Source: Planctomycetota bacterium (GTDB lineage Bacteria; Planctomycetota; UBA1135; JALUZX01). From it: a stretch of DNA of 14,374 nucleotides. The stretch is from contig JALUZX010000040.1 in the NCBI GenBank assembly GCA_027011425.1, forward strand, positions 1 through 14,374, in the 5' to 3' direction. The position numbers and the translations under genes were made by a program. The notes under the pieces were generated by a model. That model did not search any database. It had not been told where the DNA came from and saw only the letters and a list, made by a program, of their open reading frames with translations. Of the stretch, positions 1 to 7,320 are shown piece after piece (positions within the stretch are counted from its first letter, which is position 1; each line of letters begins with the position of its first letter).

Positions 1-95
1 CTTTTTTCCTCCGCCCCGGCGGCCCTCCTGGTCCCGGCCTCCCGGGAAGTGGATAATGAAGCCTTTCCCTCGAGAAACCCGGAGAAGAGAAGATC

Positions 96-1961
96 ATGGA
101 CCGAACCACGAGAAGGCCCCGTTGCCCGGAGTGCGGAAGACTCCTTCCCAGGGGGAAGGAAGAGGGACCCTGCCCGGCGTGCGGGTGGGAAGAAGAAGAG
201 GTGTGGGAGGATGTAGAGCTGGAGGAGATCCCTTCCAGGTCCAAGGGCCGGACCCGGCGGAGGAGTGCGGGCCGGGCCAAGCGAAGCAAAGGACCCTCCC
301 CTGTGGTCCTGGGCCTTGCCATCGGAGCGGCCGGGGCCCTGGTGGTCCTTCTCCTCCTCTCCCTGGGGGGCAAAAAAAGCCCTCCCTCATCGACAGCCTC
401 CCAGGCGAAAATTGCCCGCCATCCCTCCTCCACGGGGCAGGACAACCTCGAGCCTTCCCCTTCCCGGGCGGCGAAAGCCCCGAAAAGAAAAGAGCCCACC
501 CTGGAGGAAAAGGTCGCCCTCCTCTCGTCCACCCTGGAGAGGGTCCGGAAGCTCCGTCCCTCCCTCAAGGAGAGGATCCAGAGCCTTCTGGAGGAGGCCC
601 GCAGGAAGGGAAATCCTGAAGCTGCCCGGAAGCTCCTGGACCGGTGGGTGGCCCTGGACCCCATGGACGAGGAGGCCCACAAGCTGAGGGGGGACGTGCT
701 CTACACCGGGCCTTTCCGGAGAAAACTCCCCGGCGGAACCTGGGCCTGGCCCTATGACGCCAAGACCGGCCGGAAGGAGAAGATCTGGATCACCAAGGAA
801 GAGGCCCGGGCCCAGGAGGAGGACCCGCTCTACAAAAACGCTCTTCTCGCCGTCCAAACGGCCCGGCAGATCGACGGCGCCCAGGGGGGACACAAGAAAT
901 ACTGGACCTGGTGTTTCTTCGACGACGACGTGGCGCCCCGCCCCTTCATCGTATTCTCCCAGAGCAAGACCCCCGCCTTCGCGAAAGACCGGGCCAAGGC
1001 GGTGGTCCGCGTCCTGGCCGCCCTCAGGCGGTCCATGCTGGCCGACTACTACGAGCCCATGCACAAGGTCCACGGCTCCAAGGAATTCCTGATCCCCATC
1101 TACGTATTCGGCGGAGAGAAGGTCTACAACGAGTTCCGCAAGCGGAGCACTATCAAGGGGTTGCCCGATCCCGCCATGGCGGCGGGCTTCTTCAGCTTCG
1201 ATCCCACCCTGAAGCCCGTGGGCTGGCTCTTCGTCTGGTCCGAAAACCCGGAATCCTCCTTCTTCCGGGACGTGATCTCCCACGAGGGGACCCATCTCCT
1301 CCAGTATCAATACGGCAAACGAACATCCGCCTTCGACCGCTCCGACGGCACCACCACCTGGTTCCAGGAGGGTCTGGCCGAATACTGGGGAGGCCACAAG
1401 ATGGTAACGGTAGATGGTATGAAGATCTTTCTTCCCGGCCGGATTCAATCCGGGCGCCTCCAGGCCCTCTGGCGCCACCTCCCCACCCTCCCCGACGCCA
1501 TTCCCGACGAGGACCCGCGTTTTCTTCCCCTGCGCCGGCTCATCCGCATGAGCTACATGGACTACAACGAAACCTACAACGTGCCCGCAGCCGGGGGCGA
1601 CCCGACGGCCCGGGAGATGGTTTCGGTGGTCTACGCCGAGGGGTGGGCCTTCGTCCACTTTCTCTTCCATTACAAGAACGGCAAATACAGAAAGGCCCTC
1701 CTACGTTACATGGAGACCGAGCTCGCCGTGGACTACAAGTGGCACGCCCTCGAGCGCGGCCTGGGCGTCCACGGAAAGGCGGGCTGGCTGAAGATCACCT
1801 CCCAGTTCATCGACTACGTCCGAACCGTCCTCTGGAAGGCCTTCAAGGACCCCAAGTCCGGAGGCTTCGGGCCCTGGGCCCGGGGCGAGGCCCGGCGCCT
1901 GAAGAAGGCCATCGAAAGGGCGGAAAAGAAGGAGGCCGCCGCGAGGAAGGCGCGGAAATGA
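96..1961 (+). CDS. Zinc-ribbon, single-TM, gluzincin-type metallopeptidase-like protein
   Basis: The 621-residue protein has three parts. A short N-terminal zinc ribbon has CxxC pairs at C10/C13 and C26/C29. A very basic stretch (about 50-66) precedes one hydrophobic helix (about 68-91), which predicts the ribbon inside and the rest outside the cytoplasm. The large C-terminal part carries HEGTH at 396-400, an HExxH zinc motif, followed by WFQEGLAEYW with E425 about 25 residues downstream. That is the spacing of the third zinc ligand in gluzincin (peptidase MA-like, DUF1570-type) proteins. Residues about 135-205 look helical and TPR-like. The start is supported by GGAGAAGAGA just upstream (81-90). 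It ends in a four-base ATGA overlap with the next gene, implying translational coupling. Peptidase activity is inferred from the motif; the substrate is unknown. The exact family name is uncertain, the zinc-metallopeptidase fold class less so. Confidence 0.82.
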   Translation: MDRTTRRPRCPECGRLLPRGKEEGPCPACGWEEEEVWEDVELEEIPSRSKGRTRRRSAGRAKRSKGPSPVVLGLAIGAAGALVVLLLLSLGGKKSPPSSTASQAKIARHPSSTGQDNLEPSPSRAAKAPKRKEPTLEEKVALLSSTLERVRKLRPSLKERIQSLLEEARRKGNPEAARKLLDRWVALDPMDEEAHKLRGDVLYTGPFRRKLPGGTWAWPYDAKTGRKEKIWITKEEARAQEEDPLYKNALLAVQTARQIDGAQGGHKKYWTWCFFDDDVAPRPFIVFSQSKTPAFAKDRAKAVVRVLAALRRSMLADYYEPMHKVHGSKEFLIPIYVFGGEKVYNEFRKRSTIKGLPDPAMAAGFFSFDPTLKPVGWLFVWSENPESSFFRDVISHEGTHLLQYQYGKRTSAFDRSDGTTTWFQEGLAEYWGGHKMVTVDGMKIFLPGRIQSGRLQALWRHLPTLPDAIPDEDPRFLPLRRLIRMSYMDYNETYNVPAAGGDPTAREMVSVVYAEGWAFVHFLFHYKNGKYRKALLRYMETELAVDYKWHALERGLGVHGKAGWLKITSQFIDYVRTVLWKAFKDPKSGGFGPWARGEARRLKKAIERAEKKEAAARKARK

Positions 1962-2923
1962 AGAAGAGGATCTGCTTCACTTCCCCCCTGGGCCCCCTCC
2001 TCAACCTGGCCTTCGGAGTGGTTCTCGTGGGGGCCGGGTGGACCTGGAACGGCGCCGTTCCCGGTTTTCCCGGCTGGGCCTTCATCGCCATGGGCTTCAT
2101 CTTCCTGGCCATGATCCCATCGAGTTTCCGGTGGATGGTCATGGATGAGGAGGGTTTCACCGTCCGGAACTGGAGGGTCCGGGTCCGGATGGAATACCCG
2201 GAGGTGGAAAGGGTGGAGGTCGTCCCCAAGAGGATCAGCCTGCTCACCAGGTCCGTGGTCCACTACACAGCCCTCAGAAACGCCGACGGCCGGCGCACCT
2301 GGATCGCCTCCTGGAACTTCGTCTTTTCCCGCCGTTGCCTGGTCGAGCTGGGCCGGAGAATCCGGGCAGCCCGGGGGTCAGACCCGGAACTGGTCCTTCC
2401 TCCGAGCGACCCGCCCCCCATGAAACGCTCCCCGATCCTGGTCCTCCTCGGGGGGGCCCTGGCCGCGGCCGGGCTGGTAGTCCTGTTCTCCACGGTCCGC
2501 AGCGGCCTCCCCGTGGGAGAGGCCCGGGCCTTCGGGGTCCCCGGAAAGGCCAGGATCCTCTCCCTGGCCCCCGAAAGAGAGGGGCCCTACTGGGACGTTC
2601 TCCTGGAAAGAATCCCCGGCGGAGAAAAACGCGAGATCCCCGTCCAGGAAGCCTGGGCGCGGGGGCGCAAGACGGGGGACGTGATCGCCGTCAAGGTCCA
2701 TCCCGCCGATCCCAAGGTCTTCGTCCTGGCGGACGAGGGATCCTCGGGATGGACGGTCTTCACCCCCGCCTTCATCGCCCTGGTCTTCCTGGCCCTGGGC
2801 GGGCGGACTTTCGTCCGCTCTCTCACCATCCCCACGGGGGTGGCGGGAAAACTGGAGGAGGCCTTCCGGGCCTCGAGTGAAACGGAAAACCAACCTCCCG
2901 AAAGGAGCAGAACCGACCCATGA
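1958..2923 (+). CDS. Four-TM membrane protein with PH-like and DUF3592-like regions
   Basis: This 321-residue protein has hydrophobic helices at about 12-30, 40-56, 158-180 and 265-283. Between helices 2 and 3 lies a soluble stretch (about 58-137, beginning FRWMVMDEEGFTV) that resembles the small beta-rich PH-like domains of bacterial membrane proteins. Between helices 3 and 4, a stretch with KARILSLAPE, then YWDVLLERIP, then VIAVKVHPADPKV has the layout of DUF3592, where a beta domain with a 'VxVxPxDPxx' strand sits between two helices. I chose the ATG inside the ATGA overlap with the metallopeptidase gene; the open frame extends far upstream but only as a shadow of that gene. Its own stop overlaps the next ATG by four bases. 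No catalytic residues are seen. A role in the envelope, possibly with the upstream peptidase, is inferred from coupling only. Confidence 0.8.
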   Translation: MKKRICFTSPLGPLLNLAFGVVLVGAGWTWNGAVPGFPGWAFIAMGFIFLAMIPSSFRWMVMDEEGFTVRNWRVRVRMEYPEVERVEVVPKRISLLTRSVVHYTALRNADGRRTWIASWNFVFSRRCLVELGRRIRAARGSDPELVLPPSDPPPMKRSPILVLLGGALAAAGLVVLFSTVRSGLPVGEARAFGVPGKARILSLAPEREGPYWDVLLERIPGGEKREIPVQEAWARGRKTGDVIAVKVHPADPKVFVLADEGSSGWTVFTPAFIALVFLALGGRTFVRSLTIPTGVAGKLEEAFRASSETENQPPERSRTDP

Positions 2924-3822
2924 AACCCACCCTCCTCGTGCTGGCAGCCGGAATGGGAAGCCGTTACGGCGGATTGAAGCAGGTCGATCCCGTGGGTCCG
3001 GGGGGGGAGACCCTCCTGGATTACTCCATCTACGACGCCGTCCGGGCGGGTTACGGCAAGGTGGTCTTCGTGATCCGCCGCGACTTCGCCGGCGTCTTCA
3101 AGGAAAAGGTGGGCGACAAGGTATCGAGAGTGATCGAGACGGACTACGTCTTCCAGGAGATGGAGGACGCAACGGGAGGGTTCCAGCCTCCCCCGGAGAG
3201 AAAGAAGCCCTGGGGCACGGCCCACGCCGTCCTGGCCGCCAGGAAGGCGATCAAGGAGCCTTTCGCCGTGATCAACGCCGACGACTACTACGGGCCATCC
3301 TCCTTCGAGATCATGGAGCGCTACCTCCTGGAGCATCCCGGAGAAGGCGAATACGCAATGATCGGTTTCCGGCTGGAAAACACTCTCTCCGAAAACGGAA
3401 CCGTCTCCCGCGGGATCTGCGAGCACGACGAGGAGATGTTTCTCACCCACATCGAGGAACACACGGCCATCGAGAAGGTCCCCGGCGGCGCCCGGAGCAT
3501 CCTCCCCGGCGGGACGACCCGGGAGTTCAAGGGAACCGAGGTGGTCTCCATGAATTTCTGGGGATTCCAGCCCGACGTATTCGAAAAGACCGAGAGGCTC
3601 TTCCGGCGCTTCCTCGCCGAAAAGGGGGAGGACCCCAAGGCGGAGTTCTTCATTCCTCTCGCCATCGACTGGATGATCCGGGAGGGGGCCGCCCGGGTGC
3701 GCATCCTTCCCACCGAGGAGACCTGGTTCGGCGTGACCTACCCGGAAGACAAGGAAACGGCCAGGCGCGGAATCCTGGACAAGATCGCCGTCGGCGTCTA
3801 CCCGGCCAGGCTCTGGCCCTGA
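2920..3822 (+). CDS. Sugar-phosphate nucleotidyltransferase (NTP_transferase family)
   Basis: The 300-residue protein opens with LVLAAGMGSRYGGLKQ (6-21), the nucleotide-binding signature LxAGxGxRxxxxKQ of NDP-sugar pyrophosphorylases and MobA-like transferases. Other family landmarks are KKPWGTAHAV (95-104), where the base and substrate are normally read, and NADDYYG (119-125), which holds the metal-binding aspartates. The expected reaction is sugar-1-phosphate + NTP to NDP-sugar + PPi in the cytoplasm. Neither the sugar nor the nucleotide can be read from sequence. The length fits a single catalytic domain with a short C-terminal extension and no left-handed beta-helix. The ATG overlaps the preceding stop (ATGA), with AAAGGAG at 2901-2907. 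The hexose-nucleotide-phosphorylase-like gene at 7314 lies in the same operon, so synthesis and breakdown of one NDP-sugar may be co-expressed (inference). Confidence 0.88.
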   Translation: MKPTLLVLAAGMGSRYGGLKQVDPVGPGGETLLDYSIYDAVRAGYGKVVFVIRRDFAGVFKEKVGDKVSRVIETDYVFQEMEDATGGFQPPPERKKPWGTAHAVLAARKAIKEPFAVINADDYYGPSSFEIMERYLLEHPGEGEYAMIGFRLENTLSENGTVSRGICEHDEEMFLTHIEEHTAIEKVPGGARSILPGGTTREFKGTEVVSMNFWGFQPDVFEKTERLFRRFLAEKGEDPKAEFFIPLAIDWMIREGAARVRILPTEETWFGVTYPEDKETARRGILDKIAVGVYPARLWP

Positions 3823-3837
3823 CAGGAAAGGTCCGTG

Positions 3838-5586
3838 ATGAAGTCCGCCCTCTTTTTCGCCGGCCTTCTTCTCGCCGCCGCGCCGGCCCTTCCTTCCCAG
3901 GCCGAGGCGAAGGGAACCTGTTTCCGGGAAATCGCCGCCCGTGCCGGAATCGCCCGGGTGCCCTCCAAGCGGGTGGTCTGGGCCGATTTCGACGGCGACG
4001 GCCGGCCCGACGTGCTCCTCGACCGCAAACAGGTCTTTCTCAACCGGCCGGGAAAGAAGAAAGGAGAAAGGGTCTTCAAGGAAGTTCCCGGGGCGATCCC
4101 GGAAAAGATCGAGGCCTGGAGGGGCATCGTCCTCCCGGGCGACGTGAACGGCGACGGCAAGCTGGACCTCTACTGGGGAGTCTACTGCGACTTCCAGAAG
4201 CCCAAGGTGGAAAAGGGCCGGGTCGTCCTGGACGCCCGGGGAAGGCCCGTGCCGGCCGTGAAGGACGACGGGCGCCGGTCCTGCATCCTGCTGGGCGACG
4301 GCAAAGGCCGTTTCCACATCCTGGAAAAGAGCGGGGTGGAAGACCCGCCCTCCACGGTCTGCGCGGCAGCCTTTCTGGACTACGACAAGGACGGGATCCT
4401 GGATCTCTTTACGGGCAGTTGGTACAAGGCCTACGGAGTGAGCCTGGAGTGCTACCCGGACCGCCTCTACAAGGGGCTCGGCGGGGGGAAGTTCAAGGAC
4501 GTCACAAAGGAAGCCGGGATGATGACCGACTCCAAGCCCGGCTCGCACCGCTCCAGCAAGCCCACCTACGGGGCGGCCACGATCGACTGGAACAACGACG
4601 GCTGGACGGACATCCTGGTGTGCGTCTACGGCCGCCAGTGGAACATGCTCTGGAAGAACAACGGAGACGGCACCTTCACCGAGGTGGGAGCCCGGACCGG
4701 CTGGGACGGGGACGCCATCCGGGACGGAAGATACCCGGAGATCGTCCGAGTGAGGTATCACAGGGCCGACGAGAAACCCTTCCGCTCCAACGGAAACACC
4801 TTCGACGTCTCCGCCGGCGACATCGACAACGACGGCGACATGGACCTCTTCAGCGGGGAGATCACCCACTGGTGGGCCGGGCCCTCGTCGGATCTCTCCA
4901 TGTTTCTCATCAACCTGGGCAAGGCCGGGGGATGGAAGTTCCAGAGGCGGCCAGACCTGGTCCCCCGGCGCAGGCGCGGGCGGACCTGGAACCAGGGAGA
5001 CATCCACACCGCCCTTTTCGACTACGACAACGACGGGTGGCTGGACCTGGTGATCGCTTCCAGCGACTACCCGGACGGCCAGTTCCTGAGGCTCTACCGG
5101 AACCTAGGCGGAAAGGCCTTCGAGGAAGTGACCTCCAAGGCGGGGTTCCACTGGAGGAGCCCCGCCGGGATCAGCCTCTCCGACTTCGACGGGGACGGAA
5201 GGCTGGACCTGCTGTGCGGGCGCTCCCACATGAGGCTCACGAAGGAACAGAAGAAGGAATCCCCTCTCGCCACGGGGCTCTGGTGGAACCGTTGCGGCAA
5301 GGGCAACCATTGGCTCGAGCTTCGCCTGCGGGGCGCGGGCAAGGGCGGGGCCAACACCTGCGCCATCGGCGCCCGGGTGATCGCCCGGGCGGGAAAGCAT
5401 CGCTGGATCCGGGAGATCCAGGGCGGAGCCGGCCACGCGGGCCACGACAACGACTTCCTGGTCCACTTCGGCCTGGGAAAGGTGAAGCGCCTGGACTCGG
5501 TGGAGATCCTCTGGCCCGACAAAGCCGGGTCGCGGACGGTCCTGAAGGACGTCGCCGCGGACCGGCTCCTGGACATTCACCAATGA
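3838..5586 (+). CDS. Exported FG-GAP/VCBS repeat protein with ASPIC/UnbV C-terminus (CRTAC1 family)
   Basis: The 582-residue protein begins with a signal peptide (hydrophobic core about 5-18, likely cleavage after QAEA). It has seven calcium-loop motifs of the DxDxDGxxD type, at about 50-58, 102-110, 181-189, 250-258, 328-336, 395-403 and 449-457, which predicts a seven-bladed FG-GAP beta-propeller. The last 95 residues (from GNHWLELRL, about 489) match the ASPIC/UnbV domain that closes CRTAC1-type proteins, including IGARV and a late EILWP. No enzyme activity is established for this domain pair; adhesion or carbohydrate contact outside the cell is a common guess. I chose ATG 3838, six bases after AGGAAAGG (3824-3831). 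A GTG at 3835 directly before it is possible but badly spaced. The gene follows the nucleotidyltransferase by 15 bases. Confidence 0.92.
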   Translation: MKSALFFAGLLLAAAPALPSQAEAKGTCFREIAARAGIARVPSKRVVWADFDGDGRPDVLLDRKQVFLNRPGKKKGERVFKEVPGAIPEKIEAWRGIVLPGDVNGDGKLDLYWGVYCDFQKPKVEKGRVVLDARGRPVPAVKDDGRRSCILLGDGKGRFHILEKSGVEDPPSTVCAAAFLDYDKDGILDLFTGSWYKAYGVSLECYPDRLYKGLGGGKFKDVTKEAGMMTDSKPGSHRSSKPTYGAATIDWNNDGWTDILVCVYGRQWNMLWKNNGDGTFTEVGARTGWDGDAIRDGRYPEIVRVRYHRADEKPFRSNGNTFDVSAGDIDNDGDMDLFSGEITHWWAGPSSDLSMFLINLGKAGGWKFQRRPDLVPRRRRGRTWNQGDIHTALFDYDNDGWLDLVIASSDYPDGQFLRLYRNLGGKAFEEVTSKAGFHWRSPAGISLSDFDGDGRLDLLCGRSHMRLTKEQKKESPLATGLWWNRCGKGNHWLELRLRGAGKGGANTCAIGARVIARAGKHRWIREIQGGAGHAGHDNDFLVHFGLGKVKRLDSVEILWPDKAGSRTVLKDVAADRLLDIHQ

Positions 5587-5609
5587 CGATCCTCGAGAAA
5601 GGCTGAACC

Positions 5610-6719
5610 ATGAGCGTCTATCGATTGGAAGACCTGAGGAACCAGAAGAAGGCCGTCTCCCCCGAGGCCCTCCTGGAGAACCTCTCCAGGGACCTGGAGA
5701 TCCGCAAGTCCATCGGAATCTGGTGTTTCTCTCCCGGGGGCGGGCGTTTCCACGAGAGGTATCACCCGGAGATGTCCATCCCCGAGCGGATCGAGAAGGC
5801 CGCCGAGCTGGCGAAGTTCGGGATCACCGGGATCGAGGCCCACTACCCGGCGGAACTCAACGAGGAGACCCTGCCGCTCTTCCAAAGACTCGAGAAGGAA
5901 GCGGGCGTGAAGGTGGCGGCCGTTCCCTTCTCGCATTTCTACGAGAAGGATTTCGAGTTCGGCTCCCTCTCCAACCCGGATCCCCGGGTGAGGGAGAAAG
6001 CCATCGGGATCGCCGTGAAAGGCCTGGAGATGGTGAAGAAGGCCGGCGCCTCCCTGGCCATCTCCTGGCCGGGAAACGACGGTTACCGCTACCCCTACGG
6101 CAAGCCCTTCGCCGCCATGTGGGACCGCTTCGAAGGGGCCCTGGCGGAGGCCATGGACGCCGTGCCGGGCGTTCGGGTGGCCATCGAGCCCAAGGGCTAC
6201 GAGCCCGTGGCCAACAACATCTACAGGAACACCGCCGAGGGCCTTCTCGCCGCCGCCCGCATCGAGGCCCGCCTCAAGAACACGGAAAACCGCAAACTTC
6301 TGGAAGAAGGCCGCGCCCTGGTCACGTTGAACCCAGAGATCGGCCACACCCGCATGTCCTTCGAAGTCCCGGCCCAGGCCTACGCGCTGTGCCTCTACGA
6401 GGGGCGGCTCGGCCACACCCACTGGAACAGCCAGCCCGAAGGCAACTTCGACCAGGACAACAACATCGGCGTCGTGGACCCCGCCTCGGCGGAGGCCCTG
6501 CTCTGGACGCTCTGGGCCGGCGGATACAAGGGCTGGTTCGGGATCGACATCAACCCCGAAAACATGCCTATCGAGAAGGCGGCCGGGATCAATTGCCGCT
6601 TCTTGGAAAGATTGAAGGAAAGGGTCGCCGCCATGCCCCACGAGGAGATCCTCGCGTGCCACGAGGAGCCCGCCTCCCACAGGGGCAGGCTCGAGGAGAT
6701 TCTTCTGGAGCATTTTTGA
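5610..6719 (+). CDS. Xylose-isomerase-family TIM-barrel sugar isomerase
   Basis: The 369-residue cytosolic protein tracks class I xylose isomerase along its length: GIWCFSPGGGRF (36-47) for the N-terminal GLWTVGW region, H78 for catalytic H54, FEFGSLSNPDPRVRE (115-129) for the F94 loop, and W153 for W137. The metal sites follow: E193 and K195 (IEPK), E243 and H246 (NPEIGH), D281 and D283 (FDQD), D313 (IDINP). From E243 onward the spacings (3, 25, 10, 2, 30) equal those of E217-H220-D245-D255-D257-D287. The D245 position is, however, H271, and the D57 partner of H54 is not conserved. An aldose-ketose isomerization on a sugar other than xylose is my inference; a related TIM-barrel epimerase is the alternative. 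GAGAAAGG at 5595-5602 supports the start. The gap to the preceding gene is 23 bases. Confidence 0.82.
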   Translation: MSVYRLEDLRNQKKAVSPEALLENLSRDLEIRKSIGIWCFSPGGGRFHERYHPEMSIPERIEKAAELAKFGITGIEAHYPAELNEETLPLFQRLEKEAGVKVAAVPFSHFYEKDFEFGSLSNPDPRVREKAIGIAVKGLEMVKKAGASLAISWPGNDGYRYPYGKPFAAMWDRFEGALAEAMDAVPGVRVAIEPKGYEPVANNIYRNTAEGLLAAARIEARLKNTENRKLLEEGRALVTLNPEIGHTRMSFEVPAQAYALCLYEGRLGHTHWNSQPEGNFDQDNNIGVVDPASAEALLWTLWAGGYKGWFGIDINPENMPIEKAAGINCRFLERLKERVAAMPHEEILACHEEPASHRGRLEEILLEHF

Positions 6720-6731
6720 AACTTCCATGGG

Positions 6732-6737
6732 AGAGGA
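6732..6737 (+). promoter_or_regulatory. Ribosome binding site that fixes the DJ-1 start
   Basis: AGAGGA lies seven bases before the ATG at 6745. An in-frame ATG at 6727 has no Shine-Dalgarno-like sequence ahead of it and would itself overlap this site. The downstream ATG also gives the N-terminus expected for the DJ-1 family. Confidence 0.7.
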
Positions 6738-6744
6738 AGACGCC

Positions 6745-7320
6745 ATGCCCGCGACGAACGCCAAGAAAGCCCTGGTCATCCTCGCGCCGGGGGCCGAGGA
6801 GATGGAGACGGTCATCCCCGTGGATGTCATGCGCCGGGCCGGAATCAGGGTCACCCTGGCCGGCCTGGAGGGGCCGGACCCGGTGACGTGCTCCCGCGGG
6901 GTGGTCCTGGTTCCCGACAAGGGCCTGGAGGAGGCCAAGGGGGAAGGCCCCTACGACCTGGTGGCCTGCCCAGGCGGCTCCGGCGGGGCCAAGGCCCTGG
7001 CCGCCTCGCCGGCGGTCCGGGAGATCCTGGCCCAACAGGACAAGGAAGGAAGAATCGTGGCGGCCATCTGCGCCGGGCCCCTGGCCCTGGAGGCGGCCGG
7101 CGTGATCCGGGGGAGGGCCTTCACCTGCCATCCCGCGGCGAGAGAGGATCTCCAGGGCGCCGGCGGGTGGACGGCCCGTCCCGTGGTGCGGGACGGAAAC
7201 CTGGTCACCTCCCAGGGGCCGGGGACGGCCTTCACCTGGGCCTTGACCCTTGTGGAAGTCCTGCTCGGCCGGGAGGCGGCCGAAAAGGTGGCCGGCCCCA
7301 TGCTGATCCAGCAATGGTGA
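6745..7320 (+). CDS. DJ-1/PfpI family protein, animal DJ-1 (PARK7)-like
   Basis: With the start at 6745 the protein has 191 residues, against 189 in human DJ-1. Compared with the human sequence as I remember it, the first 75 residues are nearly the same, for example a shared run GAEEMETVIPVDVMRRAGI. The key residues fall at a constant offset of +3: E21 (human E18), C49-S-R (C46-S-R48), nucleophile-elbow C109 in AAICAGP (C106) and H129 (H126). Human C53 is V56 here. DJ-1 proteins are cytosolic. They have been credited with glyoxalase/deglycase activity, oxidative stress sensing and, more recently, destruction of a cyclic 3-phosphoglycerate anhydride. All residues for cysteine chemistry are present. 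The gene overlaps the next start by seven bases (7314-7320). The family call is very safe; the precise reaction is not. Confidence 0.95.
   Translation: MPATNAKKALVILAPGAEEMETVIPVDVMRRAGIRVTLAGLEGPDPVTCSRGVVLVPDKGLEEAKGEGPYDLVACPGGSGGAKALAASPAVREILAQQDKEGRIVAAICAGPLALEAAGVIRGRAFTCHPAAREDLQGAGGWTARPVVRDGNLVTSQGPGTAFTWALTLVEVLLGREAAEKVAGPMLIQQW

Noticed and set aside
3..56. Possible 3' end of an upstream gene (frame ending at TAA 54-56).
   Set aside because: Only 17 codons are visible, rich in Pro and Gly, and too short to judge.
2587..5007. Very long minus-strand open frame of 806 codons.
   Set aside because: It is the antisense of the nucleotidyltransferase and FG-GAP genes in GC-rich DNA; its translation is low-complexity and resembles no family.
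6727..6744. Upstream ATG at 6727 as the DJ-1 start (197 residues).
   Set aside because: It has no ribosome site, while AGAGGA sits seven bases before ATG 6745, which also gives the usual DJ-1 N-terminus.
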